A DNA stretch of 64,000 nt from Flavobacterium psychroterrae (GTDB lineage Bacteria > Bacteroidota > Bacteroidia > Flavobacteriales > Flavobacteriaceae), in contig NZ_JAGYVZ010000001.1 in NCBI RefSeq assembly GCF_018380615.1, positions 155,723 through 219,722 of the forward strand, in the 5' to 3' direction. A model generated the notes under the pieces. The model searched no databases. It saw only the letters and a program-made list of their open reading frames with translations, and was not told the origin of the DNA. The translations under genes and the position numbers were made by a program. Positions 1 to 9,700 of this stretch are shown here, piece after piece. Numbering within the stretch: the stretch's first letter is position 1; each line of letters opens with the position of its first letter.

Positions 1-4
1 ACAA

Positions 5-670
5 ATGAAAACAATTATCCATAAAAAATCTTTGGCTGAAGAAGTTGCTTCAAAATTACAGGAGCAAATATCTGAGGGCTATTATAAAATCAATGATAAA
101 TTGCCTATTGAAACGGAACTTATGAAGAGTTTTGGCGTAGGCCGATCTTCGATCAGGGAAGCGATGAAATTGTTGTCTAATTCCGGATTACTCAAAATTA
201 AGCAGGGTCTTGGAACATTTGTACAGGAAATCAACAGTACCCGCGAACCTATGAATGATAAATTAATGCGGGCAAAGGTTCAGGATATTGATGAAGTCCG
301 ACAATTATTAGAACTCAAAATTGCTGAAAAAGCGGCTCTTAACAGAACTGATGATGATATAACAGCAATGAAACTGCATTTAGCCAATCGAGTAAAAGCA
401 GCGAAAGAAGGTTTACTGGAAGAATGTATTGAGGCTGATGTACAATTTCATATTGCAATTGCTGAAGCTTCTAAAAATGAAATTCTGGCTGATTTGTATC
501 AATCTGTTGCAATACATCTCAAAAAAGGTTTTTTGGAACTTTATCCTGATATTCAAATATTTCAAAATACTTATTCAATACATGAACAGCTTTTAGAAAG
601 CATCATTGCAAAAGATTCTAAAAAAGCCTGGAATACTGTCGCCAAAATAATAGGACATATTAATTACTAA
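5..670 (+). CDS. FadR-type GntR-family transcriptional regulator (FCD domain)
   Basis: Cytoplasmic DNA-binding regulator of 221 residues. A winged helix-turn-helix occupies about residues 8-75, with the GntR signature LPIETELMKSFGVGRSSIRE. An all-helical FCD ligand-binding domain follows (about 95-215). It shows the usual metal/ligand pattern: D145 and H149 in DVQFH, H193 in SIHEQ and H218 near the end. Such regulators normally sense a small carboxylate or sugar acid, and the effector cannot be told from sequence. It lies 38 bp upstream of an exporter on the same strand, so it may control that gene. The ATG is five bases from the window edge, so its promoter is not visible. Confidence 0.9.
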   Translation: MKTIIHKKSLAEEVASKLQEQISEGYYKINDKLPIETELMKSFGVGRSSIREAMKLLSNSGLLKIKQGLGTFVQEINSTREPMNDKLMRAKVQDIDEVRQLLELKIAEKAALNRTDDDITAMKLHLANRVKAAKEGLLEECIEADVQFHIAIAEASKNEILADLYQSVAIHLKKGFLELYPDIQIFQNTYSIHEQLLESIIAKDSKKAWNTVAKIIGHINY

Positions 671-708
671 TTTTTTACCAAATTCATCAGATCATCTGAT
701 TTTACATC

Positions 709-1947
709 ATGAAGACAAATTCAAGTTTAACAAACTCCACAATTGATACTAAACAATTAGCCCAGCAAACTGTTTTTTCAATTTTATTTACCATCAGCTT
801 TACGCATTTTATAAATGACTTATTACAAGCTGTAATTCCTGCGGTGTATCCTATTATAAAAGACAAATTTCATTTAACGTTTACAGAAATCGGATTGATT
901 ACGTTAACGTATCAACTTACAGCATCGATTTTACAACCCTTTATTGGTTTTTATACAGATAGAAAACCACGCCCGTATTCATTAGCAATTGCAATGGTTT
1001 TTACAATGGTAGGTTTGGCTGCGGTTGCCGTGGCTTCAAGTTTTACTAATATTTTACTTGCGGTAAGTTTAATTGGTATTGGATCGTCTATATTTCATCC
1101 TGAGGCTTCAAGGGTTGCACATATGGCTTCCGGCGGAAAAAAAGGTCTGGCTCAGTCTATTTTTCAATTAGGAGGAAATGCAGGAAGTGCGATTGGACCT
1201 TTGCTTGCAGCGATTATTGTGGTTCCTTACGGTCAGTTTAATATAATCTGGTTTTGTATTGCAGCGGTTCTGGGAATTGTGATTCTTTCAGGAATTGCAA
1301 AATGGTATCAGAAACATTTAGCTTTAAAAGCAAAAAACAAATCTACTGTTACGGAGGAAATTCATCATTCACTTTCAAGAAAAAAAGTGATCTTTTCATT
1401 GGGTATTTTGCTGGTATTAATATTTTCGAAATATTTTTATATGGCAAGTATGACAAGTTACTATACTTTCTATCTTATTGATAAATTTCAATTGTCAGTA
1501 CAGGAATCTCAAATTTATCTTTTTGCATTTATGGGCGCTGTTGCAGCCGGGACATTGTTTGGCGGAGCTTTAGGAGATCGTTTTGGTCGAAAATATATTA
1601 TCTGGATTTCTATTTTAGGCGTTGCCCCTTTTACTTTACTATTGCCTTATGCTTCGCTTTTCTGGACAGGAATTTTATCGGTCTTAATTGGTTTAATTAT
1701 ATCATCTGCTTTCTCTGCAATTTTGGTTTATGCGACAGAACTTGTTCCGGGGAAAGTTGGTTTAATAGCGGGACTTTTCTTCGGATTGGCGTTTGGTATG
1801 GGCGGATTAGGATCGGCAGTATTAGGAAAACTGGCTGATACAACAAGCATTGAATATGTATTTAAGGTTTGTGCCTTTTTACCTTTGATAGGAATTCTGA
1901 CTACTTTTTTACCTAACATTGAAGGAAAGAAAAAGATTAAAAACTAA
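709..1947 (+). CDS. MFS transporter, fosmidomycin-resistance (Fsr)-like
   Basis: Inner-membrane transporter of 412 residues with about 12 hydrophobic segments. The N-terminal half has the Fsr-like run FINDLLQAVIPAVYPIIK and a GIGSSIFHPEASRVA motif after the fourth helix. The second half repeats the MFS motif A as GDRFGRK near residue 290. Relatives export fosmidomycin or other small molecules by proton antiport, but the substrate is unproven here. It follows the GntR gene by 38 bp and probably shares its transcript. A perfect hairpin lies about 30 bp after the stop. Confidence 0.85.
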   Translation: MKTNSSLTNSTIDTKQLAQQTVFSILFTISFTHFINDLLQAVIPAVYPIIKDKFHLTFTEIGLITLTYQLTASILQPFIGFYTDRKPRPYSLAIAMVFTMVGLAAVAVASSFTNILLAVSLIGIGSSIFHPEASRVAHMASGGKKGLAQSIFQLGGNAGSAIGPLLAAIIVVPYGQFNIIWFCIAAVLGIVILSGIAKWYQKHLALKAKNKSTVTEEIHHSLSRKKVIFSLGILLVLIFSKYFYMASMTSYYTFYLIDKFQLSVQESQIYLFAFMGAVAAGTLFGGALGDRFGRKYIIWISILGVAPFTLLLPYASLFWTGILSVLIGLIISSAFSAILVYATELVPGKVGLIAGLFFGLAFGMGGLGSAVLGKLADTTSIEYVFKVCAFLPLIGILTTFLPNIEGKKKIKN

Positions 1948-1976
1948 TAATGATTTGGTTTTAAACCAAAATAAAG

Positions 1977-2012
1977 AAAGCGCTGAATCTTAGTAGATTC
2001 AGCGCTTTTTGT
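1977..2012. terminator. Bidirectional terminator between MFS gene and metQ
   Basis: A perfect inverted repeat has 14-bp arms (1977-1990 and 1995-2008) around a 4-base loop. A T-rich run follows on the plus strand, and T-rich sequence also follows on the minus strand. It sits between two convergent genes and can serve both. Confidence 0.85.
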
Positions 2013-2036
2013 TTGCATAAAAGTGATAAAATATTT

Positions 2037-2855
2037 TTACCAGCCTTTTACAGCTCCGCCTTTAAATTCTCTAAGTGCTGCTGCTTCAACTTCTGCTGAC
2101 TGAAATGCTTGCAGAAACTGTTTTACTTTTTCTTCGTTTTTATTGTCTTCACGACTAACTACTAAGTTTACATAAGGAGAATCTTTATCCTCAACAAATA
2201 ATGCATCACGAGACGGAACTAATCCGGATTGAGAAGCAAAAGTATTGTTGATTATTGCAATTGAAACCTTTTCGTCATCAAGAGCTCTTGGTAATTGTGG
2301 CGCTTCTAATTCTAATATCTTCAGGTTTTTAGGATTGCTTACAATATCTGTTACTTTAGGCAATAAACCCACATTTGGACGAAGGGTTAATAATCCGTTT
2401 TTCTGTAAAAGCAATAATGAACGTCCACAGTTTGTTGGATCATTTGGAATAATAATCGTGCTTTCGTTTTTTAATTCCGAAAGGTTTTTGATTTTTTTAG
2501 AATAAGCCGCAATTGGGTAAATAAATGTTTTGCCAATGATTGCTAGTTTATAACCGCGTTGTTTTGATTGCTCGTCAAGATATGGTTTGTGCTGAAAAGC
2601 ATTTGCATCAATATCTCCCTGGCTTAAAGCTTCGTTAGGAATCACATAATCGTTAAAAGAAATCAATTCGACTTCAAGTCCGTATTTTTCTTTTGCTACT
2701 TTTTTAGCTGCTTCTGCCACTTTATATTCCGGTCCGGTTGCAACACCAACTTTAATATAATGTGGATCATTGTTTTTGCTTTTTCCGCAATTTGCCAATG
2801 ATAGTGTTAAGGCAACAATTGCAGTTATTTTTAAGAAATTTAGTTTAGTATTCAT
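2037..2855 (-). CDS. metQ: Methionine ABC transporter substrate-binding lipoprotein MetQ
   Basis: NlpA/MetQ-family periplasmic binding lipoprotein of 272 residues. It has a lipoprotein signal with the lipid-anchored cysteine at about residue 23 (SLANCGKS). The body carries the family landmarks: IKVGVATGPEYKVAE at the start, then QGDIDANAFQHKPYLDEQ, then IPNDPTNCGRSLLLLQ. It binds methionine and delivers it to MetI/MetN in the inner membrane. It is the last gene of metN-metI-metQ. A 300-bp repeat-rich gap separates it from metI, which is unusual for a tightly packed importer operon and may allow separate processing or expression. Confidence 0.93.
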   Translation of the reverse strand: MNTKLNFLKITAIVALTLSLANCGKSKNNDPHYIKVGVATGPEYKVAEAAKKVAKEKYGLEVELISFNDYVIPNEALSQGDIDANAFQHKPYLDEQSKQRGYKLAIIGKTFIYPIAAYSKKIKNLSELKNESTIIIPNDPTNCGRSLLLLQKNGLLTLRPNVGLLPKVTDIVSNPKNLKILELEAPQLPRALDDEKVSIAIINNTFASQSGLVPSRDALFVEDKDSPYVNLVVSREDNKNEEKVKQFLQAFQSAEVEAAALREFKGGAVKGW

Positions 2856-2869
2856 TCTCTTATTCTTTA

Positions 2870-3150
2870 GTTTTTTAATTCTTAATTTATGTGTGTTTTA
2901 ATGTGTGTTTTTACCGCAAAGTGCACAAAGTTTTTCGCAAAGTTCACTAAGATTTAAGTGTGTAAATACAATTTAAGTTCACAAAGCTTAGGTGTAAAAT
3001 CTCCTAGTATTCACAAAGCTTTGCGAACTTTGTGTTTTTAACAAACTTAGCATAGTAAAAAAACTTTGCGCACTTTGCGGTAAAATTTCAAAGCATTCAC
3101 AAAGCATAAAAACTTCACGCTTTTGCGGTAAAATCTCAAAGTATTATCAA
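2870..3150. repeat. Inverted repeat block between metI and metQ
   Basis: This gap without a gene holds several copies of an 'accgcaaagtgcacaaag' motif and its reverse complement 'ctttgcgcactttgcggt'. It also holds variants such as 'ttcacaaagctttgcgaact', which is itself palindromic. A related block occurs at 30665-30910. No coding potential or transposase was seen. Confidence 0.8.
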
Positions 3151-3155
3151 AACTA

Positions 3156-3809
3156 TTATCTATGGTCAAATCGTTTTGATAAAAAGTCTCCAATAAACTG
3201 AATTATAAATACCAATATCACCAGTAATGCTAATACTGAGTTCATTGTTACGGCATCATAACCAATATATCCATACTGATAACCCACCTGTCCTAAACCA
3301 CCGGCGCCAACAGCTCCACCCATTGCAGAATATCCTACAAGGGTAATTAATGTGATCGATGCTGCGTTAATTAATGATGGCAAAGCTTCTGGAAGTAATA
3401 CTTTATATACAATTTGTAAAGGTGTTGCGCCTAAAGCTCTTGCGGCTTCAATTAATCCTGAAGGCAAACCTAAAAGACTATTCTCGACAAGTCTTGCTAT
3501 AAATGGGGCTGCTCCAATAATTAACGGAACCAATGCAGCGCTTACGCCTATAGAAGTTCCTACCAAAGCACGTGTAAACGGAATCATCCAGACAATTAAT
3601 ATAATGAAGGGAATTGAACGAAAAATATTTACCAAAATCGATAAAATTCGGTTAAAAACCGGTTGCTCTAAGATTTGATTTTTTCGGGTAAGAAAAAGCA
3701 AAACTCCTGTTGGAAGTCCTAATGCGAAACCAAAAAATCCCGACACAAATGTCATTACAATAGTTTCCCAGGTACCATTTAATAATAAGGTAATAATTGA
3801 ATCAGACAT
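3156..3809 (-). CDS. metI: Methionine ABC transporter permease MetI
   Basis: Inner-membrane permease of 217 residues with about five transmembrane segments. It carries the conserved EAA loop ([20 protein letters not shown]), which contacts the ATPase MetN. Length and layout match MetI of methionine importers. Its ATG overlaps the end of metN by 8 bp (ATGTCTGA), which shows translational coupling. That overlap also shows that TGA works as a stop codon in this organism. Confidence 0.93.
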   Translation of the reverse strand: MSDSIITLLLNGTWETIVMTFVSGFFGFALGLPTGVLLFLTRKNQILEQPVFNRILSILVNIFRSIPFIILIVWMIPFTRALVGTSIGVSAALVPLIIGAAPFIARLVENSLLGLPSGLIEAARALGATPLQIVYKVLLPEALPSLINAASITLITLVGYSAMGGAVGAGGLGQVGYQYGYIGYDAVTMNSVLALLVILVFIIQFIGDFLSKRFDHR

Positions 3810-4833
3810 AACCTATAATTTCTGTTTTAATATGTTTAGAAATAAAATATTGAATTGCAGCTTCGTAATTTTCACGTTTTCCGGATAGTTCAATCAACAT
3901 TACTCCGAAATTTACATCTCCCGCCTGATCCATTTGTGCGCTGACAATTTTGAAATTTGTATCAAACAATCTTGAAACCTCTGAAATAACTGGTTCATTT
4001 ACTGATTTTCCTGTCATCTCAAGTCTTAATAACGGACTTAAGCCTTCTCCATCTTCCTTTTGTAATCGTTCCTGATATACTCTGGGAATATCAAGATGTA
4101 ATGACGAAGCAATAAATTCTTTGGTTAATTCATGTTTGGGATCTGCAAAAATTTCGCCTACACTTCCCTGCTCGATCAATTTTCCATGGCTGATTACGGC
4201 AACCTCATCGCAAATTGATTTGACAACTTCCATTTGGTGCGTAATCAACAAAATCGTGATGTTTAAACGACGATTAATATCTTTCAATAAATTTAAAATC
4301 GATCTTGTTGTTGCGGGATCAAGCGCACTTGTCGCCTCATCGCACAAAAGTACTTTTGGGTTATTTGCCAATGTTCTTGCAATTGCAACTCTTTGTTTTT
4401 GACCTCCGGAAAGGCTTGCAGGATAATCGTTTGCTTTTTCGGCTAAACCTACTAATTGCAATAATTCGGCAACACGAGTCTGAATATCAGCTTTTGAAGC
4501 GCCAACTAATTCTAACGGAAAAGCTACATTCTCAAAAACTGTTCTTGACGAAAGCAAATTAAAATGCTGAAAAATCATTCCTATTTGTCTTCTTTCAATC
4601 GCTAATTGTGCGTTTGACAATTGGATTAGTGATTTTCCGTCTACGATAATTTCTCCCGAAGTTGGTCTTTCCAATAAATTCACACATCGGATTAATGTGC
4701 TTTTTCCAGCTCCCGAAGTTCCAATTACACCAAAGATTTTCCCTGGAGGAACCTTAAGCGAAACATCTGATAAAGCCGAAACGATTCGGTTTTTTTGATG
4801 AAAATTCTTGGTGACATTTTTTAATTCAATCAT
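3802..4833 (-). CDS. metN: Methionine ABC transporter ATP-binding protein MetN
   Basis: Cytoplasmic ATPase that powers MetI/MetQ. Starting at the ATG at 4833 ([11 protein letters not shown]) gives 343 residues. A longer frame to 4872 only adds an untypical tail. Walker A is GTSGAGKST (38-46), the ABC signature LSGGQ is at 141-145 and Walker B is [12 protein letters not shown] (161-172). The C-terminal ~100 residues form a NIL domain, which binds methionine and inhibits the transporter when the cell is full. It is the first gene of the operon, behind a structured leader and a recognisable promoter. Confidence 0.92.
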   Translation of the reverse strand: MIELKNVTKNFHQKNRIVSALSDVSLKVPPGKIFGVIGTSGAGKSTLIRCVNLLERPTSGEIIVDGKSLIQLSNAQLAIERRQIGMIFQHFNLLSSRTVFENVAFPLELVGASKADIQTRVAELLQLVGLAEKANDYPASLSGGQKQRVAIARTLANNPKVLLCDEATSALDPATTRSILNLLKDINRRLNITILLITHQMEVVKSICDEVAVISHGKLIEQGSVGEIFADPKHELTKEFIASSLHLDIPRVYQERLQKEDGEGLSPLLRLEMTGKSVNEPVISEVSRLFDTNFKIVSAQMDQAGDVNFGVMLIELSGKRENYEAAIQYFISKHIKTEIIGYV

Positions 4834-4903
4834 TTTTTTAATTAAAGTTAAGTCTGATATATCCACAGACATAAGTTTTTATCACAACCGAAATTCTAAA
4901 TTT

Positions 4904-4940
4904 AAAATCAAAAAGCCCTTCAATAGTTATGAAAGGCTTC
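4904..4940 (-). terminator. Terminator-like hairpin in the metN leader
   Basis: Read on the minus strand, AAGCCTTTCA and TGAAGGGCTT pair around a short loop and a TTTTTGATTTT tract follows. It lies about 70 bp upstream of the metN ATG, inside the transcribed leader. This is the layout of a transcription attenuator. Confidence 0.7.
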
Positions 4941-4966
4941 CGGAAATAAATATTTTTATTTTATAT

Positions 4967-5034
4967 ATAAGCCAGTTCATAAGATCGCATAGTTGCACAA
5001 TACGTGTTGCTATAATAAATTGTATACTGGTTAT
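4967..5034 (-). promoter_or_regulatory. Candidate structured leader RNA (possible riboswitch) of metNIQ
   Basis: On the minus strand, ATAACCAGT (5034-5026) pairs fully with ACTGGcTTAT (4976-4967), leaving one bulged base. The stem encloses a smaller hairpin, GCAACACGTATTGTGC. It lies between the promoter and the terminator-like hairpin, as an aptamer would. The gene context predicts an S-adenosylmethionine or methionine sensor. I could not match the sequence to the SAM-I consensus, so the class is left open. Confidence 0.4.
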
Positions 5035-5052
5035 CGTTTTTCATTGCTGCGG

Positions 5053-5081
5053 CAAATTTAAAGAGATAATTTGAATTTCAA
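5053..5081 (-). promoter_or_regulatory. Bacteroidota-type promoter of metNIQ
   Basis: Minus strand: TTG at 5081-5079, an 18-base spacer, then TAAATTTG at 5060-5053. This matches the Bacteroidota TTG / TAnnTTTG boxes. Transcription would start near 5046 and give a leader of about 210 nt before metN. Confidence 0.6.
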
Positions 5082-5149
5082 TATAAAAACCGAATCTTTT
5101 TTTATCCTATCGATATAGTAGGCTTTTTTATAAATTTGGAGCTATTTCC

Positions 5150-5400
5150 TGCTGTACGCTAGATCTTTTTATTTTTAAAGAAAAAATAAAAAGGATACCG
5201 CTTCCATCCTACCGTCTGGACACAAGTACAAAACAAACACGAATTTCACTAATTGACACTAATTTAGTTTGTGGAATTAATTTCAGAAAATAAATTAACC
5301 TATTAAAATTTGTGCAAATTCTTGAAATTCGTGTTCAAAATTGATTAATAATATTTGTGTCCAGACGGTAGGCTCCCATCACGGCTAGGGCAATACGCTT
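5150..5400. repeat. Nested inverted-repeat elements upstream of metN
   Basis: An A/T hairpin (about 5162-5195) belongs to an outer element that seems to resume at 'ggctagggcaatacgc' near 5383. Between them lies a second element bounded by 18-bp perfect inverted repeats: CCTACCGTCTGGACACAA at 5208-5225 and its complement at 5355-5372. Inside it a further pair (AACACGAATTTCA near 5234 and its complement near 5322) is nested. CCATC occurs on both flanks. No gene is visible in 5100-5742. Confidence 0.65.
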
Positions 5401-5439
5401 TACAATATAATTTTCTGTTTTTCAAGTTTTTTATAAACG

Positions 5440-5510
5440 AATGTCACCCAGAGCGAAGTCAAAGAGTACTCCAATTGGACCATGGGCTCAACTTCGCTCA
5501 GCCAGACAAC
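5440..5510. repeat. Short inverted repeat (gagcgaagt / acttcgctc)
   Basis: Complementary segments around 5451 and 5490 flank a short spacer in non-coding sequence. They resemble the dispersed 'cttcgactccgctcagcctgac' repeat at 35475-35720. Confidence 0.45.
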
Positions 5511-5675
5511 ACCTAATATATTTCACATTTTAGAACACTAAAAAAAATCTGTATAAATCCGCGTTTTCGCGATAGTGAATCCGTGTCATTCGTGGGCAAT
5601 AATGTTGCGCCGATTATGATTCTTCTTTAAAAATATCTTATAGGTTAACCCGAGGTTACTGATTATTTATCAAAT

Positions 5676-5703
5676 AAAAAACCCTGCCAAAAACAGGGTT
5701 TTT
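5676..5703 (-). terminator. Terminator after sprF
   Basis: AAAAACCCTG (5677-5686) and CAGGGTTTTT (5694-5703) form a perfect 10-bp stem. On the minus strand a T run follows. It lies 40 bp beyond the stop of the PorP/SprF gene and ends the surface-protein operon. Confidence 0.8.
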
Positions 5704-5742
5704 CAACTAATTACTAACTAATAAAATGCAATCAAAAAATTG

Positions 5743-6645
5743 CTAATCAAAAATTTTATAGCTTAAACCAAATTCCAGTGCATCATTTGCATAAGCTCCG
5801 GAGTTTCCGATAAAACTTGAATATGCTAAAAAGATTCCTAAATTATCTATTGAAATCCCAAACGAACCAGAAATAGTCTGGTTGGTATGATACAATGCGG
5901 CTATATTCAATTGATATTCAGGCATATTGACATTGACACCTGTATCTACAATATTTTTATATCCTCTAATACCTCTAAAAGCAAGAAGAGGTTCAATATT
6001 AAAATCATCTATTTTACTTGTTACATATAATTTATAACTTATAGCAGAATAAAATACCTGATTGTCTACATATTTTCTTTCGAGATTATCATTTGCAAAA
6101 AAAACATTATTCAGGTTGGGTACTGAAGCCTGAACGGTTAAGAATTTTGAAGTATACGAAATACCAAAATCACCATCTAAAGCACCGCCTTCGTTAAAAT
6201 TCTGGATCGAAGGATCGTCAATATTACCGTTAATTTTACTTTTGTCAAGAGAGAGAAACCGTGCACCAAATGAAAGTCCGAAATTTATTTTACGTTCTCC
6301 ATCTCTGTCAATTGGCAAGTGATAGGCAAAAGTTCCTAAAATTCTGTTATTGGTTATAAGTCCTGCTCTATCGCTATTGAAAGTAAGACCATAAGCCATT
6401 CTGCTATCCGGATTATATTCTGCTGTTCCGTACATCATCACGGGATTTCCGGGTACCTCATCCCATTGTCTCTGATATCCAATATTTAGGTTTACGCCTT
6501 TATTTAATCCAGCCATAGCAGGATTTCCTAAATATTGGTTTTGAAAATACATAGCTTCAAATTTATTTAATTGTGCATTAGCGGTATTGTTTACCAAAAA
6601 AGCTAAACTAAAAACCAGCATTGGTTTGATGACAAATAATTTCAT
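5743..6645 (-). CDS. PorP/SprF-family type IX secretion outer-membrane protein
   Basis: About 300 residues from the ATG at 6645, which starts a clean signal peptide ending NNTANAQ; a longer frame reaches 6693. The start of the mature protein (YFQNQYLGNPAMAGLNKGVNL) and its alternating beta strands are typical of PorP/SprF proteins. These are 14-strand-like outer-membrane partners needed to move or anchor one particular type IX substrate. It lies 80 bp after the giant repeat protein with a gliding-type C-terminal domain. That is the standard SprF/SprB pairing, so the giant protein is its probable client. Confidence 0.85.
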   Translation of the reverse strand: MKLFVIKPMLVFSLAFLVNNTANAQLNKFEAMYFQNQYLGNPAMAGLNKGVNLNIGYQRQWDEVPGNPVMMYGTAEYNPDSRMAYGLTFNSDRAGLITNNRILGTFAYHLPIDRDGERKINFGLSFGARFLSLDKSKINGNIDDPSIQNFNEGGALDGDFGISYTSKFLTVQASVPNLNNVFFANDNLERKYVDNQVFYSAISYKLYVTSKIDDFNIEPLLAFRGIRGYKNIVDTGVNVNMPEYQLNIAALYHTNQTISGSFGISIDNLGIFLAYSSFIGNSGAYANDALEFGLSYKIFD

Positions 6646-6724
6646 AAATATTTTTTTTCCTGTATTCATATCTGTATGGTTATGATATAACAATTATATT
6701 TTTTAAACTTTTTTCCAAGAATTA

Positions 6725-9700
6725 TTAATCTCTAATAATGCTTATAAATCCTTTTAATCGAGGTATATCATCGCCCAACTCAATTAGATAATAATAGGTA
6801 TCGTTATTCAATGGCGAACCGCTATATGATCCTTCCCACTCATTATTATAGCCATTTTTAGAATATATTATACGTCCCGCTCTGTCGAAAACAGTTACCT
6901 TATTATTAGGATACAATAGGATATCCTGAATTTCCCAGAAATCATTTTTTCCGTCGCCGTTTGGTGATAAAATATTCGTTACGATTAAGGATTCAGGAGA
7001 AACTGCTTTATGCACCACAACTGTATAAGTCTGTTTCGTAATACCATCCTGAGCGGTAACAATGGTTTCAATACTATTATCTCCCGAGGTCAAAATTATC
7101 GGAGCAGAAGCTGTTCCACTGGAAACAGGCAATCCATTTATTGTAACCGTAGATCCCGGATCTGTTACAGTTGGTGTTACGGTAATAGAATTTACATTGT
7201 ATTTAACAACTGTATTGTAATTGCTTACATCCGATTCAAATACAGGATTTAATATTCCGCTGCTAATTACTAAATTTGATAAAGTGGCAATATCAGCACC
7301 CTCTCTTACAATATTGATTGTATAGGTTTTGGTTGTTGTACCATCTTCTCCAATAACTTTAATAAGGACTGGATTTGTACCCGGAGCTAAAGAAATCGTG
7401 CTGGGAACTCCGCTTTGAACTGCTATTCCATTTATTGTAATAGTTACCAAAGGATCATCTGCTATTACTGTTATGGTTTCTGTTGTAATATTATTGGCAA
7501 CTGTTGTATTATATGATATCACATTAGGCGAAAATGCAGGATTCAAAGAACCATTATTAACTGTCAAACTCGCTAAGTTTACATCAATAGCTGATGTTAC
7601 AGTAAGTGTTCCAGTGACATATGTAATGCTGTAATTAGAATCTGCAGCACCATTTACCGTGATAGCGTAAACTCCCACCGGACTTATTATATTTGCAATT
7701 GTTGCAATAATGGGAGGCGTGGTTAAGCTCATAGCCGTATCCCCATTTACAAATCCGGTATAACTTGCTGTTAAAGCAGGATTAGCAGCTCCGTAAGGTC
7801 TGGTTTTATTATCAGCTGTAATTGTTAAAGGTGCTGTAGTTACTGCTAAAGTTCCATTAATATAAGTAATTGTATAATTTGAACTTACGGCACCATTTAT
7901 AATGATTGGATAATTTCCAACATCGCTTGATACGAGAGCTGTTGTTGTAATAGTTGGCGGCGTTGTCAAGTTTTCTGCAGTATCTCCGTTGACAAATCCT
8001 GAATAACTTGCTGTAAAAGTTGGATTCGCATCACCATATAGCTTAGTCTGATTATCAGCTGTGATCGTTAAAATTGCAGGAGTTACAATTAAAGTTCCAT
8101 CAACGTAAGTAATTGTATAATTGGAAGAAACTGCTCCACTTGCCGTAATGGGATAATTTCCAACAGGACTTATTGCATCAGCTATTGTAGAGATTGTTGG
8201 CGGAGTCGTTAAACTTAACTCGGTATCTCCATTTACAAATCCAGTATAACTTGCCGTGAATGCTGGATTTGATGAACCATAAAGCTTACTTTGATCGTTA
8301 GCTGTGATCGTCAAAATGGCTGTTGTTATAGTTAAAGTTCCATCAACGTAACTAATTGTATAATTGGAAGAAACTGCTCCACTTGCCGTAATGGGATAAC
8401 TTCCAACCGGACTTGTTGCATCAGCTATTGTAGAAATTGTTGGCGGAGTAGTTAAACTTAACTCGGTATCTCCATTGACAAACCCAGTATAACTTGCTGT
8501 TAAGGCTGGATTAGCATCACCATATAGCTTAGTCTGATTATCAGCTGTGATCGCTAAAATTGCAGGAGTTACAGTTAAAGTTCCATCAACGTAAGTAAAA
8601 GTATAATTGGATGAAGCTGCTCCACTTGCCGTAATTGGATATATTCCAACAGGACTTGTTGCATCAGCTATTGTAGAGATTGTTGGCGGAGTCGTTAAAC
8701 TTAACTCGGAATCTCCGTTTACAAATCCAGTATAACTTGCTGTGAATGCTGGATTTGATGAACCATAAAGCTTACTTTGATCGTTAGCTGTGATCGTTAA
8801 AATTGCAGGAGTTACAGTTAAAGTTCCATCAACGTAAGTAAAAGTATAATTGGAAGAAACTGCTCCACTTGCCGTAATGGGATATATTCCAACAGGACTT
8901 GTTGCATCAGCTATTGTAGAGATTGTTGGCGGAGTCGTTAAACTTAACTCGGTATCTCCGTTTACAAATCCTGAATAACTTGCCGTGAATGCTGGATTAG
9001 CATCACCATAAAACTTAGTTTGATTATCAACTGTGATCGCTAAAATCGCAGGAGTAATAGTTAAGATTGCTCCTGATGTGTAACCAATAGTGTAATTTAT
9101 CGAAGTCGCACCGCTTATTGTTAGTGAATAAACACCAACCGGACTAGACGCATCAGCAGTAGTAGTAACAGTTGGTAAAGTAGTTAAATCAGCTTCTGTA
9201 TCACCATTTACAAATCCCGTGTAATTAACCGTCAATATGGGATTTCCTTCTCCGTAAATCTTGGTTTTATCATCTGCCGAAATTGCGAGATTAGCCGGTG
9301 TTACAGTTAGTAATCCAGGTAGATAGGTGATAGTATAATTAGGAGAAGCTGCTCCACTTGCCGTAATTGGATATTCTCCTACCGAACTAGATATATCTGC
9401 AGTAGTAGTAACTGTTGGCAGAGTAGTTAAATCAGCTTCGGTATCACCATTTACAAAACCAACATAATTCACTGTTAAAACAGGATTTGCTTCTCCGTAA
9501 ATCTTGGTTTGATTATTGGCAGTAATTGTTAACAGTGTTGCGCTTGTAACAAGCAAAGTTCCGTCAACATAACTAATGGTATAATTTGAAGAAATAGCTC
9601 CATTAACTGTTATTGGATAACTTCCCACAGGACTTGTTGCATTGGCTGTGGTAGTAATAGTTGGAGCTGTACTTAAACTTGCTTCATTATCACTATTTAC

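Noticed and set aside
4967..5034. SAM-I riboswitch
   Set aside because: The conserved SAM-I core bases and four-way junction could not be found, so only a generic structured leader is claimed.
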